Shown here: piece after piece, positions 7,758 to 15,161 of the stretch
Layout: each line of letters opens with the position of its first letter
Numbering within the stretch: position 1 is the stretch's first letter
From: a virus
Direction: 5' to 3' (one strand)
IMG/VR virus record: IMGVR_UViG_3300034375_004619
Span: 1 to 24,178 of that record
Length of the DNA stretch: 24,178 bases
Program-made: the position numbers and the translations under genes
The notes under the pieces: generated by a model
Databases searched by the model: none
What the model was told of the DNA's origin: nothing
What the model saw: the letters and a program-made list of their open reading frames with translations, nothing else

Positions 7758-7826
7758 ATGAAAAGTTTTCTACAGTTTCTAAAAGAATCAGGTGAAGGTG
7801 ACTCATTACAGGTAAACCAATTGTAA
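7758..7826 (+). CDS. 22-residue ORF resembling a bare capsid-targeting peptide
   Basis: The ORF begins MKSFLQFLKES and stops after 22 codons. T4 internal proteins and Alt begin with a near-identical amphipathic peptide (MKTYQEFIAEA) that directs them into the prohead and is cut after I/L-x-E. Here FLKE followed by Ser fits that cut site. It sits directly under late-promoter-like elements, 4 bases before the HNH gene. It may be a relic of an internal protein whose body was lost, a leader peptide, or a chance ORF. Confidence 0.4.
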   Translation: MKSFLQFLKESGEGDSLQVNQL

Positions 7827-7830
7827 AGAT

Positions 7831-9861
7831 ATGATGGATGTTTTTAAATATTTAAAAAACGTTAATACATTACTTGAGGCTAGTGCAGCTGACCAGGCTC
7901 GTGAAATGGGTTTGGAATATGCTGGTTATGGAAAATGGAGAGATCCAAGAACTGGAAAAGTAACTCATAAGAGTACTAAGAGTGGTGGTCAGACTACTCT
8001 TGAAAAACTTGATGCATCAGAAGAACCCAAACAACAACCTACTCAACAAGAACCTCAACAACAAACATTTTCTCAATTCAAACAGATAACTCAACAACAG
8101 GCACAACCTGAACCTCCTGTAGGTGATCAGATGAATAGGGTAGTACCTGGTGGTCCTTCTGAAACTACTTTGACAAGTGGAGACAAAAAAGAAGTAGTAA
8201 AACAACTCTCTCGTGGTCGTGGGAATGTCATGAGTCCTGCGAGAAAGAAACAGATTTCTCAACAGGCTGATGATATGATTACAAAAGATGAGCCTCAGAT
8301 AGAACCGGAGGATGAGACTCAAGAACCAGAAGGTCTTGATGATTTACTCTCTGATATTAGAGGTGAAGAAACACCTAAAGATGAATCAGAGTTTAAAACT
8401 CTTGATGATGTTGTATCAGAAACTCAGGATGATATTGATTATACTAATGATGATGAGGCATTTGATAGTGAATATGAAGAATTCACTAAAGAAGCTGAGA
8501 TTATGATGAAGGCTCTAGCCGATCGTCAGAGAAAGATGATGGAGAAAAAGTTTACAAAGTTCCAAGAATCTTTGTCTACCATTCCAAGTGCAACTGATAA
8601 GAGATCATTTCTTAAGTCAATGGCACATGCAAAGACATTTGAAGGAAGAGTGAATTCTGGTGCAGGTAAGAATAATTTAGGGTATGCTGATGTTCAAAAC
8701 CTTATGGCAAATCGTGATCGTTTATTGGAGGGTTATGGTGATGGATCTCCAGAACAGATCAAAAAGTTTGTTGATTCTGTAAGATCCAATAAGGTATCTG
8801 ATGAGTTTGTTAGTGCATCCTTTGATATTCTTCCTGATTCATTTAAGAAGTCTTTGAGTGGTAAGGGTCAGGTGACTAATGATAAGTATGTGTCAGATGA
8901 TAAGGCACATAAAGACATGCACTATCTTGGCAGAAATGAAGATGGGACAGTAAGACGAGGTGCAGCTAATAATAAGGATAGAGCAAAGTTAATGTGGCGT
9001 ATTTACCTTGAACAGGGTGGTCGTGATGCATACACTGGTCTTCCTCTTGATCTTCAAGCCATGGACTTAGAACATGTTCGTGGTTTTAACAATAAAGATG
9101 GTGGTGCACCAGGTAAAGAGGAGTGGGAACAGAGAGAAAATGATGATAACTTTACTCTAATCAACTCAAATATCAACCAGAAGAAAGTTGATATGTCGAT
9201 GAAAGACTTCTTTGAAAAAGAAGTTGATGTTCATAAGGATAAATCGGAGGAAGATTTTGGTGGTATCGAGAAGTTATTTGAAAAACAAAATCAAATAGGT
9301 GATGTAGGTGATCAACTCGTGAAGACACTTCTTGGTGAAGGTGGTAAAGGTCTCGGTGACGGAGTAACTAGAGAAATCTTACAAGAACACTTTGGTGAAG
9401 ATGATGGAAGATATACAAGTCTAAGAGAAGAGTTTCGTAAAGTTGCAACGGATCCAAAGGATAAGAAGAAAGCGGCAGGTATGAAATCTAAACTTGGTAA
9501 ACAATTACTTAAAGCTGCAGGATTGAGCAGAGGTATTACTGATAAGTCTGGAAGAAGGACGATTGCTCTTCAAGAAAATGTATATCGTGGGTTCTTACAG
9601 TCCATGGCTAATGCAAAACCAAAAGATAGAAAAAGATATATGGATGGTTGGGCAGAAGCAATTGCTTCTGGTAATCAGGAAAGATCACCAAAGGCTGTCA
9701 ATAAAAAATTGATTGAACTTGGTCTTATTGATCAGGATATTCTTGACGATAGGAAGGCTGGTAAGGTCTTTAAGGAAGAGTATGAGACAGTTAAAAGAGT
9801 GTCCACTACTTATGGAAAGTCTTTTCTTTCCAAGTATAATAAGAACAATAGATTCGTATAA
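7831..9861 (+). CDS. HNH endonuclease domain protein, candidate packaged internal protein (676 aa)
   Basis: The N-terminus (MMDVFKYLKNVNTLLEAS) has an amphipathic helix ending in LLE plus Ala, which matches a T4 prohead protease site. Residues about 20-55 form a module with GLEYAGYGKW that recurs in the next gene. A long Gln/Glu/Asp-rich low-complexity region follows (about 60-210). A helical region comes next, then an HNH nuclease core: AYTGLPL (400-406), DLEHV with catalytic H415, and N440 to K452 (DNFTLINSNINQKK). The C-terminal 200 residues are helical. The nuclease call rests on the HNH core; packaging and injection are inferred. ATG 7834 is an alternative start. Confidence 0.75.
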   Translation: MMDVFKYLKNVNTLLEASAADQAREMGLEYAGYGKWRDPRTGKVTHKSTKSGGQTTLEKLDASEEPKQQPTQQEPQQQTFSQFKQITQQQAQPEPPVGDQMNRVVPGGPSETTLTSGDKKEVVKQLSRGRGNVMSPARKKQISQQADDMITKDEPQIEPEDETQEPEGLDDLLSDIRGEETPKDESEFKTLDDVVSETQDDIDYTNDDEAFDSEYEEFTKEAEIMMKALADRQRKMMEKKFTKFQESLSTIPSATDKRSFLKSMAHAKTFEGRVNSGAGKNNLGYADVQNLMANRDRLLEGYGDGSPEQIKKFVDSVRSNKVSDEFVSASFDILPDSFKKSLSGKGQVTNDKYVSDDKAHKDMHYLGRNEDGTVRRGAANNKDRAKLMWRIYLEQGGRDAYTGLPLDLQAMDLEHVRGFNNKDGGAPGKEEWEQRENDDNFTLINSNINQKKVDMSMKDFFEKEVDVHKDKSEEDFGGIEKLFEKQNQIGDVGDQLVKTLLGEGGKGLGDGVTREILQEHFGEDDGRYTSLREEFRKVATDPKDKKKAAGMKSKLGKQLLKAAGLSRGITDKSGRRTIALQENVYRGFLQSMANAKPKDRKRYMDGWAEAIASGNQERSPKAVNKKLIELGLIDQDILDDRKAGKVFKEEYETVKRVSTTYGKSFLSKYNKNNRFV

Positions 9862-9867
9862 TAAATA
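9860..9867 (+). promoter_or_regulatory. Late-promoter-like element overlapping a stop codon
   Basis: AATAAATA overlaps the TAA stop of the HNH gene and lies 22 bases before the ATG at 9889. It matches the late octamer at 7 of 8 positions. Confidence 0.5.
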
Positions 9868-9888
9868 TTATTATAAGATAATAGAGTA

Positions 9889-11175
9889 ATGAAAAATTTC
9901 TTCAACTTTTTAAGTGAAGCACGTAAAACCAAAGCTTCTGAAAAAGCAAGACAACTTGGTTTAACTGGTGATGGAAAAGGCAACTGGGTCAATAAACTCG
10001 GAAATGTTGTAGCCAGAACTGAAGGTGGAGAATTAGTATTTACTCAAAGAAAATCAAAGACGGCTGAAAGAGAATCTTCAAAGGAAAGTAAGTATAAGAC
10101 ACCAGATCAAGAAACTCAGAAAAAACCATCTAATCCAGAAGATATAAAAAAAGAAAGAGAAGTTGGTGATGAGGAAGAACAACAACAAGAAAAGACTGGT
10201 GATACTTTGACATTGGTATTTGGCAGATTTAATCCACCTACAGTAGGACATAAAAAACTTTTAGATAACGCAAGACAAGTTGCATCTGATGGTGATTTGA
10301 GAATTTATCCTTCAAGGTCATTCGATCCAAAGAAGAATCCATTGGATCCTGATCAGAAGACGAAGTTAATGAGAAAAATGTTCCCCGATCATTCTGATAA
10401 TATAGTTAATGATTCTGGTGTTAGGACTATTTTTGATGCTTTAAAGATTGCTAGTAACGATGGATATTCAAATATCAAGATTGTAGTAGGATCTGATCGT
10501 GTCTCAGAATTTGATAGTTTGGCACAGAAATATAATGGTGAACTCTATAACTTTGATGAGATTGAAACAATTTCTGCAGGTCAGAGAGATGATGAAGCAT
10601 CTGATGTTACTGGTATGTCCGCATCTAAGTTGAGAAAGGCTGCGGCTGAGAATGACTTTGAAAGTTTTAGAAAAGGCATTCCTGATAATATTGATGATAA
10701 GACTGCTAAAACCATTATGAATACTGTTCGTAAGGGTATGCAGATTGCAACAGAATCTTGGAGTTTGTGGGAAATTGCTCCTAAGTTTGATTGGAAGAAC
10801 TTAAGAGAAAACTATGTAACTGGTAAAATCTTTAAGATGGATCAGTTGGTTGAAAATCTGAATACTGGATTAGTTGGTAAAGTTATTCGTAGAGGAACCA
10901 ATTACTTGATTTGTGTGACCGAAGAGGGTATGATGTTTAAGTCTTGGATTCGTGATCTTCGTGAGTACACTGAGGTGAAAATGAGTAAGATCGTGAGAAC
11001 TCCTAATAAACCAAATACTTTGTCTGGAACTAATGGATACTTTAAGTATGCATCTAAGATGACACCTGGATTTGAGAAGGGAGATAAGACTAATCTTCAA
11101 GATGGTGGAAAACCATATAAAGGTCCTAAGACATTTAGGGAGTTTATAAATAAGTATAAGAATAGAAGTATCTGA
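9889..11175 (+). CDS. Nucleotidyltransferase (NMNAT/cytidylyltransferase superfamily) with capsid-targeting-like N-terminus
   Basis: Three regions are visible. Residues 1-11 (MKNFFNFLSEA) strongly resemble the T4 internal-protein capsid-targeting peptide, with a predicted cut after LSE. Residues about 18-50 repeat the GxGxW module of the previous gene. Residues about 105-290 are a nucleotidyltransferase domain: GRFNPPTVGH (112-121) is the GxFxPxTxGH phosphate-binding motif, and SASKLR (244-249) is the ISxTxxR-like motif. Such enzymes transfer AMP or CMP to small phosphorylated substrates; the substrate here is unknown. A C-terminal domain (about 300-428) has LVENLNTGLVGKVIRRG. A late promoter for the next gene lies in its 3' end. 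Confidence 0.8.
   Translation: MKNFFNFLSEARKTKASEKARQLGLTGDGKGNWVNKLGNVVARTEGGELVFTQRKSKTAERESSKESKYKTPDQETQKKPSNPEDIKKEREVGDEEEQQQEKTGDTLTLVFGRFNPPTVGHKKLLDNARQVASDGDLRIYPSRSFDPKKNPLDPDQKTKLMRKMFPDHSDNIVNDSGVRTIFDALKIASNDGYSNIKIVVGSDRVSEFDSLAQKYNGELYNFDEIETISAGQRDDEASDVTGMSASKLRKAAAENDFESFRKGIPDNIDDKTAKTIMNTVRKGMQIATESWSLWEIAPKFDWKNLRENYVTGKIFKMDQLVENLNTGLVGKVIRRGTNYLICVTEEGMMFKSWIRDLREYTEVKMSKIVRTPNKPNTLSGTNGYFKYASKMTPGFEKGDKTNLQDGGKPYKGPKTFREFINKYKNRSI
11145..11152 (+). promoter_or_regulatory. T4-type late promoter inside a coding region
   Basis: A perfect TATAAATA lies within the last codons of the nucleotidyltransferase gene, 32 bases before the ATG at 11184. The expected start is near 11158. 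Confidence 0.75.
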
Positions 11176-11183
11176 CTACTACA

Positions 11184-11906
11184 ATGAAAAGAAATTCATA
11201 TTCAAACTGGAGAGAAGATCTTCGTGAAGTTATGGATACCATTAATCCAGATACTGACGAACCTGAAAGGAGTGTTAAGGATAAGAAAGTAAAAAACAAA
11301 GTTGTCATCAACCCTGAACTCAAGGAAGCTTTTGAAGGTATTGGTGCAACTGTCCTTGAGGTTTTTGAACTTGATGAAAAGATTGATCTTAAAAAAGCTG
11401 ATATGGGTGACGTTGTAAAAGACTTTTATAAGTCAGATGCTCCTCAGTTCAAAGGTAAGACCAAGAAGGAACGTCAGAAAATGGCTATCGCCGCCAAGTT
11501 AACTGCAGAACGTGGTGGTAGAAAACTTGGTGAAGAGGCATCAATGTCTCAACAAGAACTCATGCTTCAGAAAAAGAAAGCAAGAATTGATAAAATGATC
11601 GCTATGAGAAGGGAACAAGAATTGAAAAAGTCGAAGAGTGGTGGTCAATCTCAACCTGCAAAGGCAATGGGTGAAGAGTTTTTTGGGGAAGAAGAATCTG
11701 ATCGTTTAAAAGATCGTCATCTAGAACGTGGTGGTATGAGTGCTCGTGCCGATTACACTAAACCACCTAAGGGCATAAAGACTGGCCCTATGACTGATAC
11801 TGAAAAAGAAAAATCTAGAAAGGCATCTCAGGCCGCAATGGATTTTGTCAAATCACAGATTAAATCAAAATATGGATCAAAATCAATTATTGATACAAAA
11901 AAATAA
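11184..11906 (+). CDS. Late protein of unknown function, Lys/Glu-rich (240 aa)
   Basis: The function is unknown. The N-terminus reads SYSNWREDLREVM, a motif I associate with cyanomyophage late proteins, but I cannot cite a function for it. A block at about 74-115 (VVKDFYKSDAPQFKGKTKKE, then AIAAKLTAERGG) is followed by charged helices, likely coiled coil, to the C-terminus. It has no membrane segment. A perfect late promoter 32 bases upstream supports late expression and a structural or assembly role. The 3' end overlaps a 45-residue ORF in another frame. Confidence 0.7.
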   Translation: MKRNSYSNWREDLREVMDTINPDTDEPERSVKDKKVKNKVVINPELKEAFEGIGATVLEVFELDEKIDLKKADMGDVVKDFYKSDAPQFKGKTKKERQKMAIAAKLTAERGGRKLGEEASMSQQELMLQKKKARIDKMIAMRREQELKKSKSGGQSQPAKAMGEEFFGEEESDRLKDRHLERGGMSARADYTKPPKGIKTGPMTDTEKEKSRKASQAAMDFVKSQIKSKYGSKSIIDTKK

Positions 11907-12009
11907 TAAGGAATTTTACGAATTAGAAGCACCTTTATTTGTTTGTTGTCCTGGTCATTTCACTCAAGGTTATGGTTGGCTTGGAAGGCCTGATTATAGA
12001 AAAAAATGA
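11872..12009 (+). CDS. Possible 45-residue protein (FVCCPGHF motif)
   Basis: This short ORF starts at ATG 11872 inside the end of the previous gene and fills most of the gap that follows. The product is not random-looking: its C-terminal half contains FVCCPGHFTQGYGWLGRPDY, with adjacent cysteines, a histidine and many aromatics. I do not recognise a family. No good Shine-Dalgarno is seen at 11872. It could be a small gene or a decayed fragment. Confidence 0.4.
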   Translation: MDQNQLLIQKNNKEFYELEAPLFVCCPGHFTQGYGWLGRPDYRKK

Positions 12010-12043
12010 TATATAGATTAGATACCTTTATTGGGAACTAATC

Positions 12044-12247
12044 ATGTTATCATTCTTACTTCCATTTGCTTACAAAATTGTAGATTCTACAGTTTCTAAA
12101 ATTCCTGAAAACGAGGAACTTGGTGAAAAATTGATTGAAATCTGTCTCGTCATTCTTGGTAAAGCTGTTAAATTGACCAAGACTGACATGGATGATCAAC
12201 TACTTGAAGCTGTATCTAAGGCTATCAGGGCTAGAGAAGAGGGTTGA
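12044..12247 (+). CDS. Small helical protein of unknown function (67 aa)
   Basis: The N-terminus is hydrophobic (MLSFLLPFAYKIV), followed by a helix with a second hydrophobic stretch (LIEICLVILGKAVKL) and a charged tail. It has no clear signal cleavage site. It could sit at a membrane or be an amphipathic helical bundle. A small lysis-related membrane protein is possible, but nothing in the sequence proves it. A strong terminator follows 7 bases after the stop. Confidence 0.65.
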   Translation: MLSFLLPFAYKIVDSTVSKIPENEELGEKLIEICLVILGKAVKLTKTDMDDQLLEAVSKAIRAREEG

Positions 12248-12254
12248 TTTTTCA

Positions 12255-12286
12255 ATAGGAGGTCTTTATTAAGTCCTCCTATTTTT
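12255..12286 (+). terminator. Intrinsic terminator
   Basis: ATAGGAGG (12255-12262) pairs perfectly with CCTCCTAT (12275-12282). An inner CTT/AAG extends the stem and TATT forms the loop. TTTTT follows at 12282-12286. This is a classic Rho-independent terminator for the late run ending at 12247. Confidence 0.88.
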
Positions 12287-12293
12287 ATAAATA
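12286..12293 (+). promoter_or_regulatory. T4-type late promoter abutting the terminator
   Basis: A perfect TATAAATA begins on the last T of the terminator's T run. The expected start is near 12299, giving a leader of about 28 bases before ATG 12327, with an AAGG ahead of the start codon. Confidence 0.82.
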
Positions 12294-12326
12294 TTAGTAT
12301 CATAGAAATTTATCTAAGGCAAAGAC

Positions 12327-13097
12327 ATGGCACTCTGGGGTAATAATGACGCTGTAGGGTCTACAGGAACAGTATCTCTTAACTATTCTACAGGCGTTGT
12401 AACAGGAAGTGGAACAACTTTCGGTCAAGTTGGTGCTGCAGCAACCGGCGACGTAATGAGATTTGGTATTCGTGGTTCTGGTGGAACTTATTTTGGTGAT
12501 GCTGTTATTGTTGGTATTGCAAGTACCACCCAGTTAACCATTGGATCTACTGCTGGTCTGAGTGGAGCATCTATTGCATCTACCGACTTCACAGTATCTC
12601 AACTTCCTAAGTATACCATTCTTGATAGTTCATTTAGTCAGACATTAACTTCCGCAGCAAGTTCAACTACTCTTACTCAAACTGGAACGGCGACAACAAA
12701 CTCTGGAATTGGATCAGATATTATTTCTACAGTTGTAGATTCTTTTGTAATCTCTGGTGACTTTTTAGTTAATGATGGAAACATCATTGAAATTTCAACT
12801 GTTGGTTCAACGACTATTTCTTTAGCTTCAACTATTTCTGCTGGAATATCGACTAATGATGTTCTTACATTCAAGAGAAATGTTGATGGATATGATAGAT
12901 ATGTTTTTGGTGTAGCTGAAGGTGGAGCTGATTCAGCATCTGGAACGGCATATGAAACTGGTGTAGGTTGGGTTGGAGTTACTACTTACATTGACAATTC
13001 TGGTTCTTTAAGAGTTAAGAAAGAGATTCTAGTGGCTATGTCTGGTATTACTACTGGTAATACTCCTCTTTATAACGGTGATCCAGATCTTTCCTGA
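12327..13097 (+). CDS. Virion structural protein, beta-rich (256 aa)
   Basis: The protein is rich in Gly, Ser, Thr, Ile and Val, almost without Lys, Arg, Cys or helix-forming runs, so it is mostly beta strand. It begins MALWGNNDAVGSTGTVSLNY and contains strand-turn repeats such as STTQLTIGSTAGLSG and GSTTISLASTISAG. This composition is typical of phage surface or tail proteins, and proteins starting in this way occur in cyanomyophages. The perfect late promoter and preceding terminator make it the first gene of its own late unit. The exact position in the virion cannot be read here. Confidence 0.75.
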   Translation: MALWGNNDAVGSTGTVSLNYSTGVVTGSGTTFGQVGAAATGDVMRFGIRGSGGTYFGDAVIVGIASTTQLTIGSTAGLSGASIASTDFTVSQLPKYTILDSSFSQTLTSAASSTTLTQTGTATTNSGIGSDIISTVVDSFVISGDFLVNDGNIIEISTVGSTTISLASTISAGISTNDVLTFKRNVDGYDRYVFGVAEGGADSASGTAYETGVGWVGVTTYIDNSGSLRVKKEILVAMSGITTGNTPLYNGDPDLS

Positions 13098-13100
13098 TAA

Positions 13101-13487
13101 ATGATTTTTACTGAGTTGAACGAGGATAATTTTCTATTATTCGCTATTAAAAACTATGAAAATCCTCAATCGGTGACGAGAGAGGATTTTGAAAAAGATC
13201 TAAATCATTTCAGATATATCAAAAGACTTCTTAAGAGATATAAGAGTGGTGGTGAATTAAAAATTCACTTATTGATAAATCATTTTATCATTCTTTATAA
13301 TATTTTTGATGACGCTGCCACTCCTATGTTATTTTTTAAGATTGATAGATCTCTTTGGTCTACGGTAAAAACATTCATTGTTTTTCTCAATAGACTACCT
13401 GAATTTCCAAGATGTTATATTCACGAAATCGAAGATGATCAAGTTTGTTTAAGAGAATTGCAGAGGATTACCGATGGAGAAAACTAA
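13101..13487 (+). CDS. Protein of unknown function in the late block (128 aa)
   Basis: I cannot assign a function. The protein is mainly helical with long aliphatic/aromatic helices (LLINHFIILYNIFDD, FIVFLNRLPEFP). It has conserved-looking basic (RYIKRLLKRYKSGG) and acidic (HEIEDDQ) segments. It starts 3 bases after the beta-rich protein and overlaps the next gene by 14 bases, so the four genes 12327-14167 form one coupled unit, likely from the late promoter at 12286. Confidence 0.7.
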   Translation: MIFTELNEDNFLLFAIKNYENPQSVTREDFEKDLNHFRYIKRLLKRYKSGGELKIHLLINHFIILYNIFDDAATPMLFFKIDRSLWSTVKTFIVFLNRLPEFPRCYIHEIEDDQVCLRELQRITDGEN

Positions 13488-13785
13488 GATTGATAGAATT
13501 ATAGATGCGTTTCGTTCCGCAATGTATAGTGAATTTAGTGTCTCTGAGGAAGGAATGGTAGCAAATCCTCCTGGAGGATCTGGTGGATTTAGTGGTTCTT
13601 CTAATGCTGCTGGTCCTACTGCTGGTTATGATCCAGTTATGAAAATTGATGGTAGAAATAAGTATGTTAAAAAATACATAAATGACCTTCTAAAAAGAAG
13701 AGAAAAGAGATCTCAGAAGAAGGCAATGAAGACAGCATTAAATTTTAATCCTTACTTCAAGCCTCACAATGGAAAATCAAGTTAA
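13474..13785 (+). CDS. Small late-block protein with Gly/Pro-rich linker (103 aa)
   Basis: The function is unknown. A helical N-terminus (about 1-22) is followed by a flexible segment, NPPGGSGGFSGSSNAAGPT (about 31-49). A basic helical C-terminus follows (KYVKKYINDLLKRREKRSQKK). The Gly/Ser/Pro linker joining two helical ends suggests a flexible connector or a virion-associated peptide. It overlaps both neighbours by 14-17 bases, which indicates translational coupling. Confidence 0.7.
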   Translation: MEKTKIDRIIDAFRSAMYSEFSVSEEGMVANPPGGSGGFSGSSNAAGPTAGYDPVMKIDGRNKYVKKYINDLLKRREKRSQKKAMKTALNFNPYFKPHNGKSS

Positions 13786-14167
13786 GATAGCCGTATTAGA
13801 ACAAAAAATAGAAGATTTAAAACCTATCATTATTAGGATTGATACTGCTATTGAGAAGTTGAGTGAGGTAAATACTAGTGTGAGTAGAATGCTTGCCATT
13901 CATGAAGAAAGAATATCAAAACAGGAAGAAGTTGACGTTGTATTATTTTCAAAGGTTGACAAACTCCGTGATAAAATGGACATCAATCATAACTGTGTGC
14001 TTGCAAGAATACAGAGATTAGAGAAAAAGGTTTGGATAATGATAGGTTGTGCCACTGCTTTATCATTTTTACTAAACAGTCCATTTTATCAAAATAATAA
14101 TAATTTAAAAAAAATCTTGACATCTTACAATCTAACTCCTATACTAACTGGTAGTCGTCTTAGTTAA
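13769..14167 (+). CDS. Coiled-coil protein with one C-terminal membrane segment (132 aa)
   Basis: Residues about 1-90 form a heptad-rich coiled coil (EQKIEDLKPIIIRIDTAIEKL onward). One hydrophobic segment follows, WIMIGCATALSFLL (about 90-103), then a polar Asn-rich tail. This layout resembles XhlA-type and similar holin-associated proteins, but no specific match can be claimed. The sequence downstream of the membrane segment contains the promoter for gene 61. Confidence 0.7.
   Translation: MENQVKIAVLEQKIEDLKPIIIRIDTAIEKLSEVNTSVSRMLAIHEERISKQEEVDVVLFSKVDKLRDKMDINHNCVLARIQRLEKKVWIMIGCATALSFLLNSPFYQNNNNLKKILTSYNLTPILTGSRLS
14117..14145 (+). promoter_or_regulatory. Sigma-70-type (early) promoter for the gene 61-nrdA-nrdB run
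   Basis: TTGACA at 14117-14122, a 17-base spacer, then TATACT at 14140-14145. The expected start near 14152 is about 17 bases before the primase ATG. The promoter is embedded in the 3' end of the coiled-coil gene and marks the switch from late genes to replication genes. Confidence 0.72.
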
Positions 14168-14168
14168 T

Positions 14169-15161
14169 ATGGATTATATTGATGTAAAGTACATCAATTT
14201 GATTTCCTCAAGACTTTCAAAATTCAAAAAGATTAAACCATATCTTTATAATTTTCGATGCCCTATTTGTGGAGATTCTAAAAAGAATAAAAATAAATCA
14301 AGAGGTTTTCTTTATAGGGTAAAGAATAATAGTAATTATAAGTGCCACAATTGTGGTATCAGTATTTCTTTCAATTCCTTTCTTAAAGATCTAGATACTG
14401 AAATTCATAAACAATATATTTTTGAGAAGTTTAAAGAAGGACATACCGGAAAAAACTTTGTGACTGAAACACCAGAAAGTATTTTTGAACAAGTTAAAAC
14501 CTCAAAACCAACTTTCACAACAAAAGTGAAAATTGAACTACCAAAAGCTTTTGATGTAGATGTATCTAAAAGGTATTTGGAATCAAGAGCAATTTTTGAT
14601 GGTGAATTTTATTATGTAAAAAATTTTAAAGAGTTTGTTAATTCTATTAAACCAGGAACATTTGATTCTACCAAGTATGGTGAAGAAAGAATTGTAATTC
14701 CACTTATTAGAAATAGGAAACTTATCGGAGTTCAGGGAAGAGCACTATCTTCTAACCCTGTTAAATACTTAACCATCATGTTGGATGAAGATGAACCAAA
14801 AATCTATGGGATTGATCGAGTTGATAAAGAACTTCCCGTCTATATCGTTGAAGGCCCCTTTGACAGCACTTTCCTCCCTAATAGTGTGGCTTTGTGTGGT
14901 AGTGACGGTCAAGTTAGTGATCTTGAAGGAAGCGACAAAGTTTTTGTATATGATAACGAACCCCGTAATAAAGAAATTGTTAATCGAATTGAACAGTGTA
15001 TTGAACGGGGAGAAAGTGTCGTCATCTGGCCATCAAACATAAATCAAAAAGACATTAATGATATGATCTTGGGTGGACATAATGTTCAAAATTTGGTAAA
15101 ATTGAATACTTACAAAGGATTGGAAGCAAAACTAAAATTTACTATTTGGAAAAAGGTATGA
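14169..15161 (+). CDS. 61: DNA primase, T4 gp61-like
   Basis: The primase makes RNA primers for lagging-strand synthesis with the gp41 helicase. An N-terminal zinc ribbon has C31-P-I-C34 and C59-H-N-C62. A linker precedes a TOPRIM domain that starts with IVEGPFDS (catalytic Glu) and continues to VFVYDNEPRN with metal-binding Asp. A QKDINDMIL segment follows. The length (330 aa) is close to T4 gp61 (342). It overlaps nrdA by 4 bases (ATGA). The sigma-70-type promoter immediately upstream suggests early transcription. Confidence 0.92.
   Translation: MDYIDVKYINLISSRLSKFKKIKPYLYNFRCPICGDSKKNKNKSRGFLYRVKNNSNYKCHNCGISISFNSFLKDLDTEIHKQYIFEKFKEGHTGKNFVTETPESIFEQVKTSKPTFTTKVKIELPKAFDVDVSKRYLESRAIFDGEFYYVKNFKEFVNSIKPGTFDSTKYGEERIVIPLIRNRKLIGVQGRALSSNPVKYLTIMLDEDEPKIYGIDRVDKELPVYIVEGPFDSTFLPNSVALCGSDGQVSDLEGSDKVFVYDNEPRNKEIVNRIEQCIERGESVVIWPSNINQKDINDMILGGHNVQNLVKLNTYKGLEAKLKFTIWKKV

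Noticed and set aside
11890-11910. Programmed frameshift at the A-run joining the 11184 gene to the 45-codon ORF
   Set aside because: Reaching that frame would need a +1 or -2 shift; the common -1 slip leads to a quick stop. A separate small ORF is simpler.
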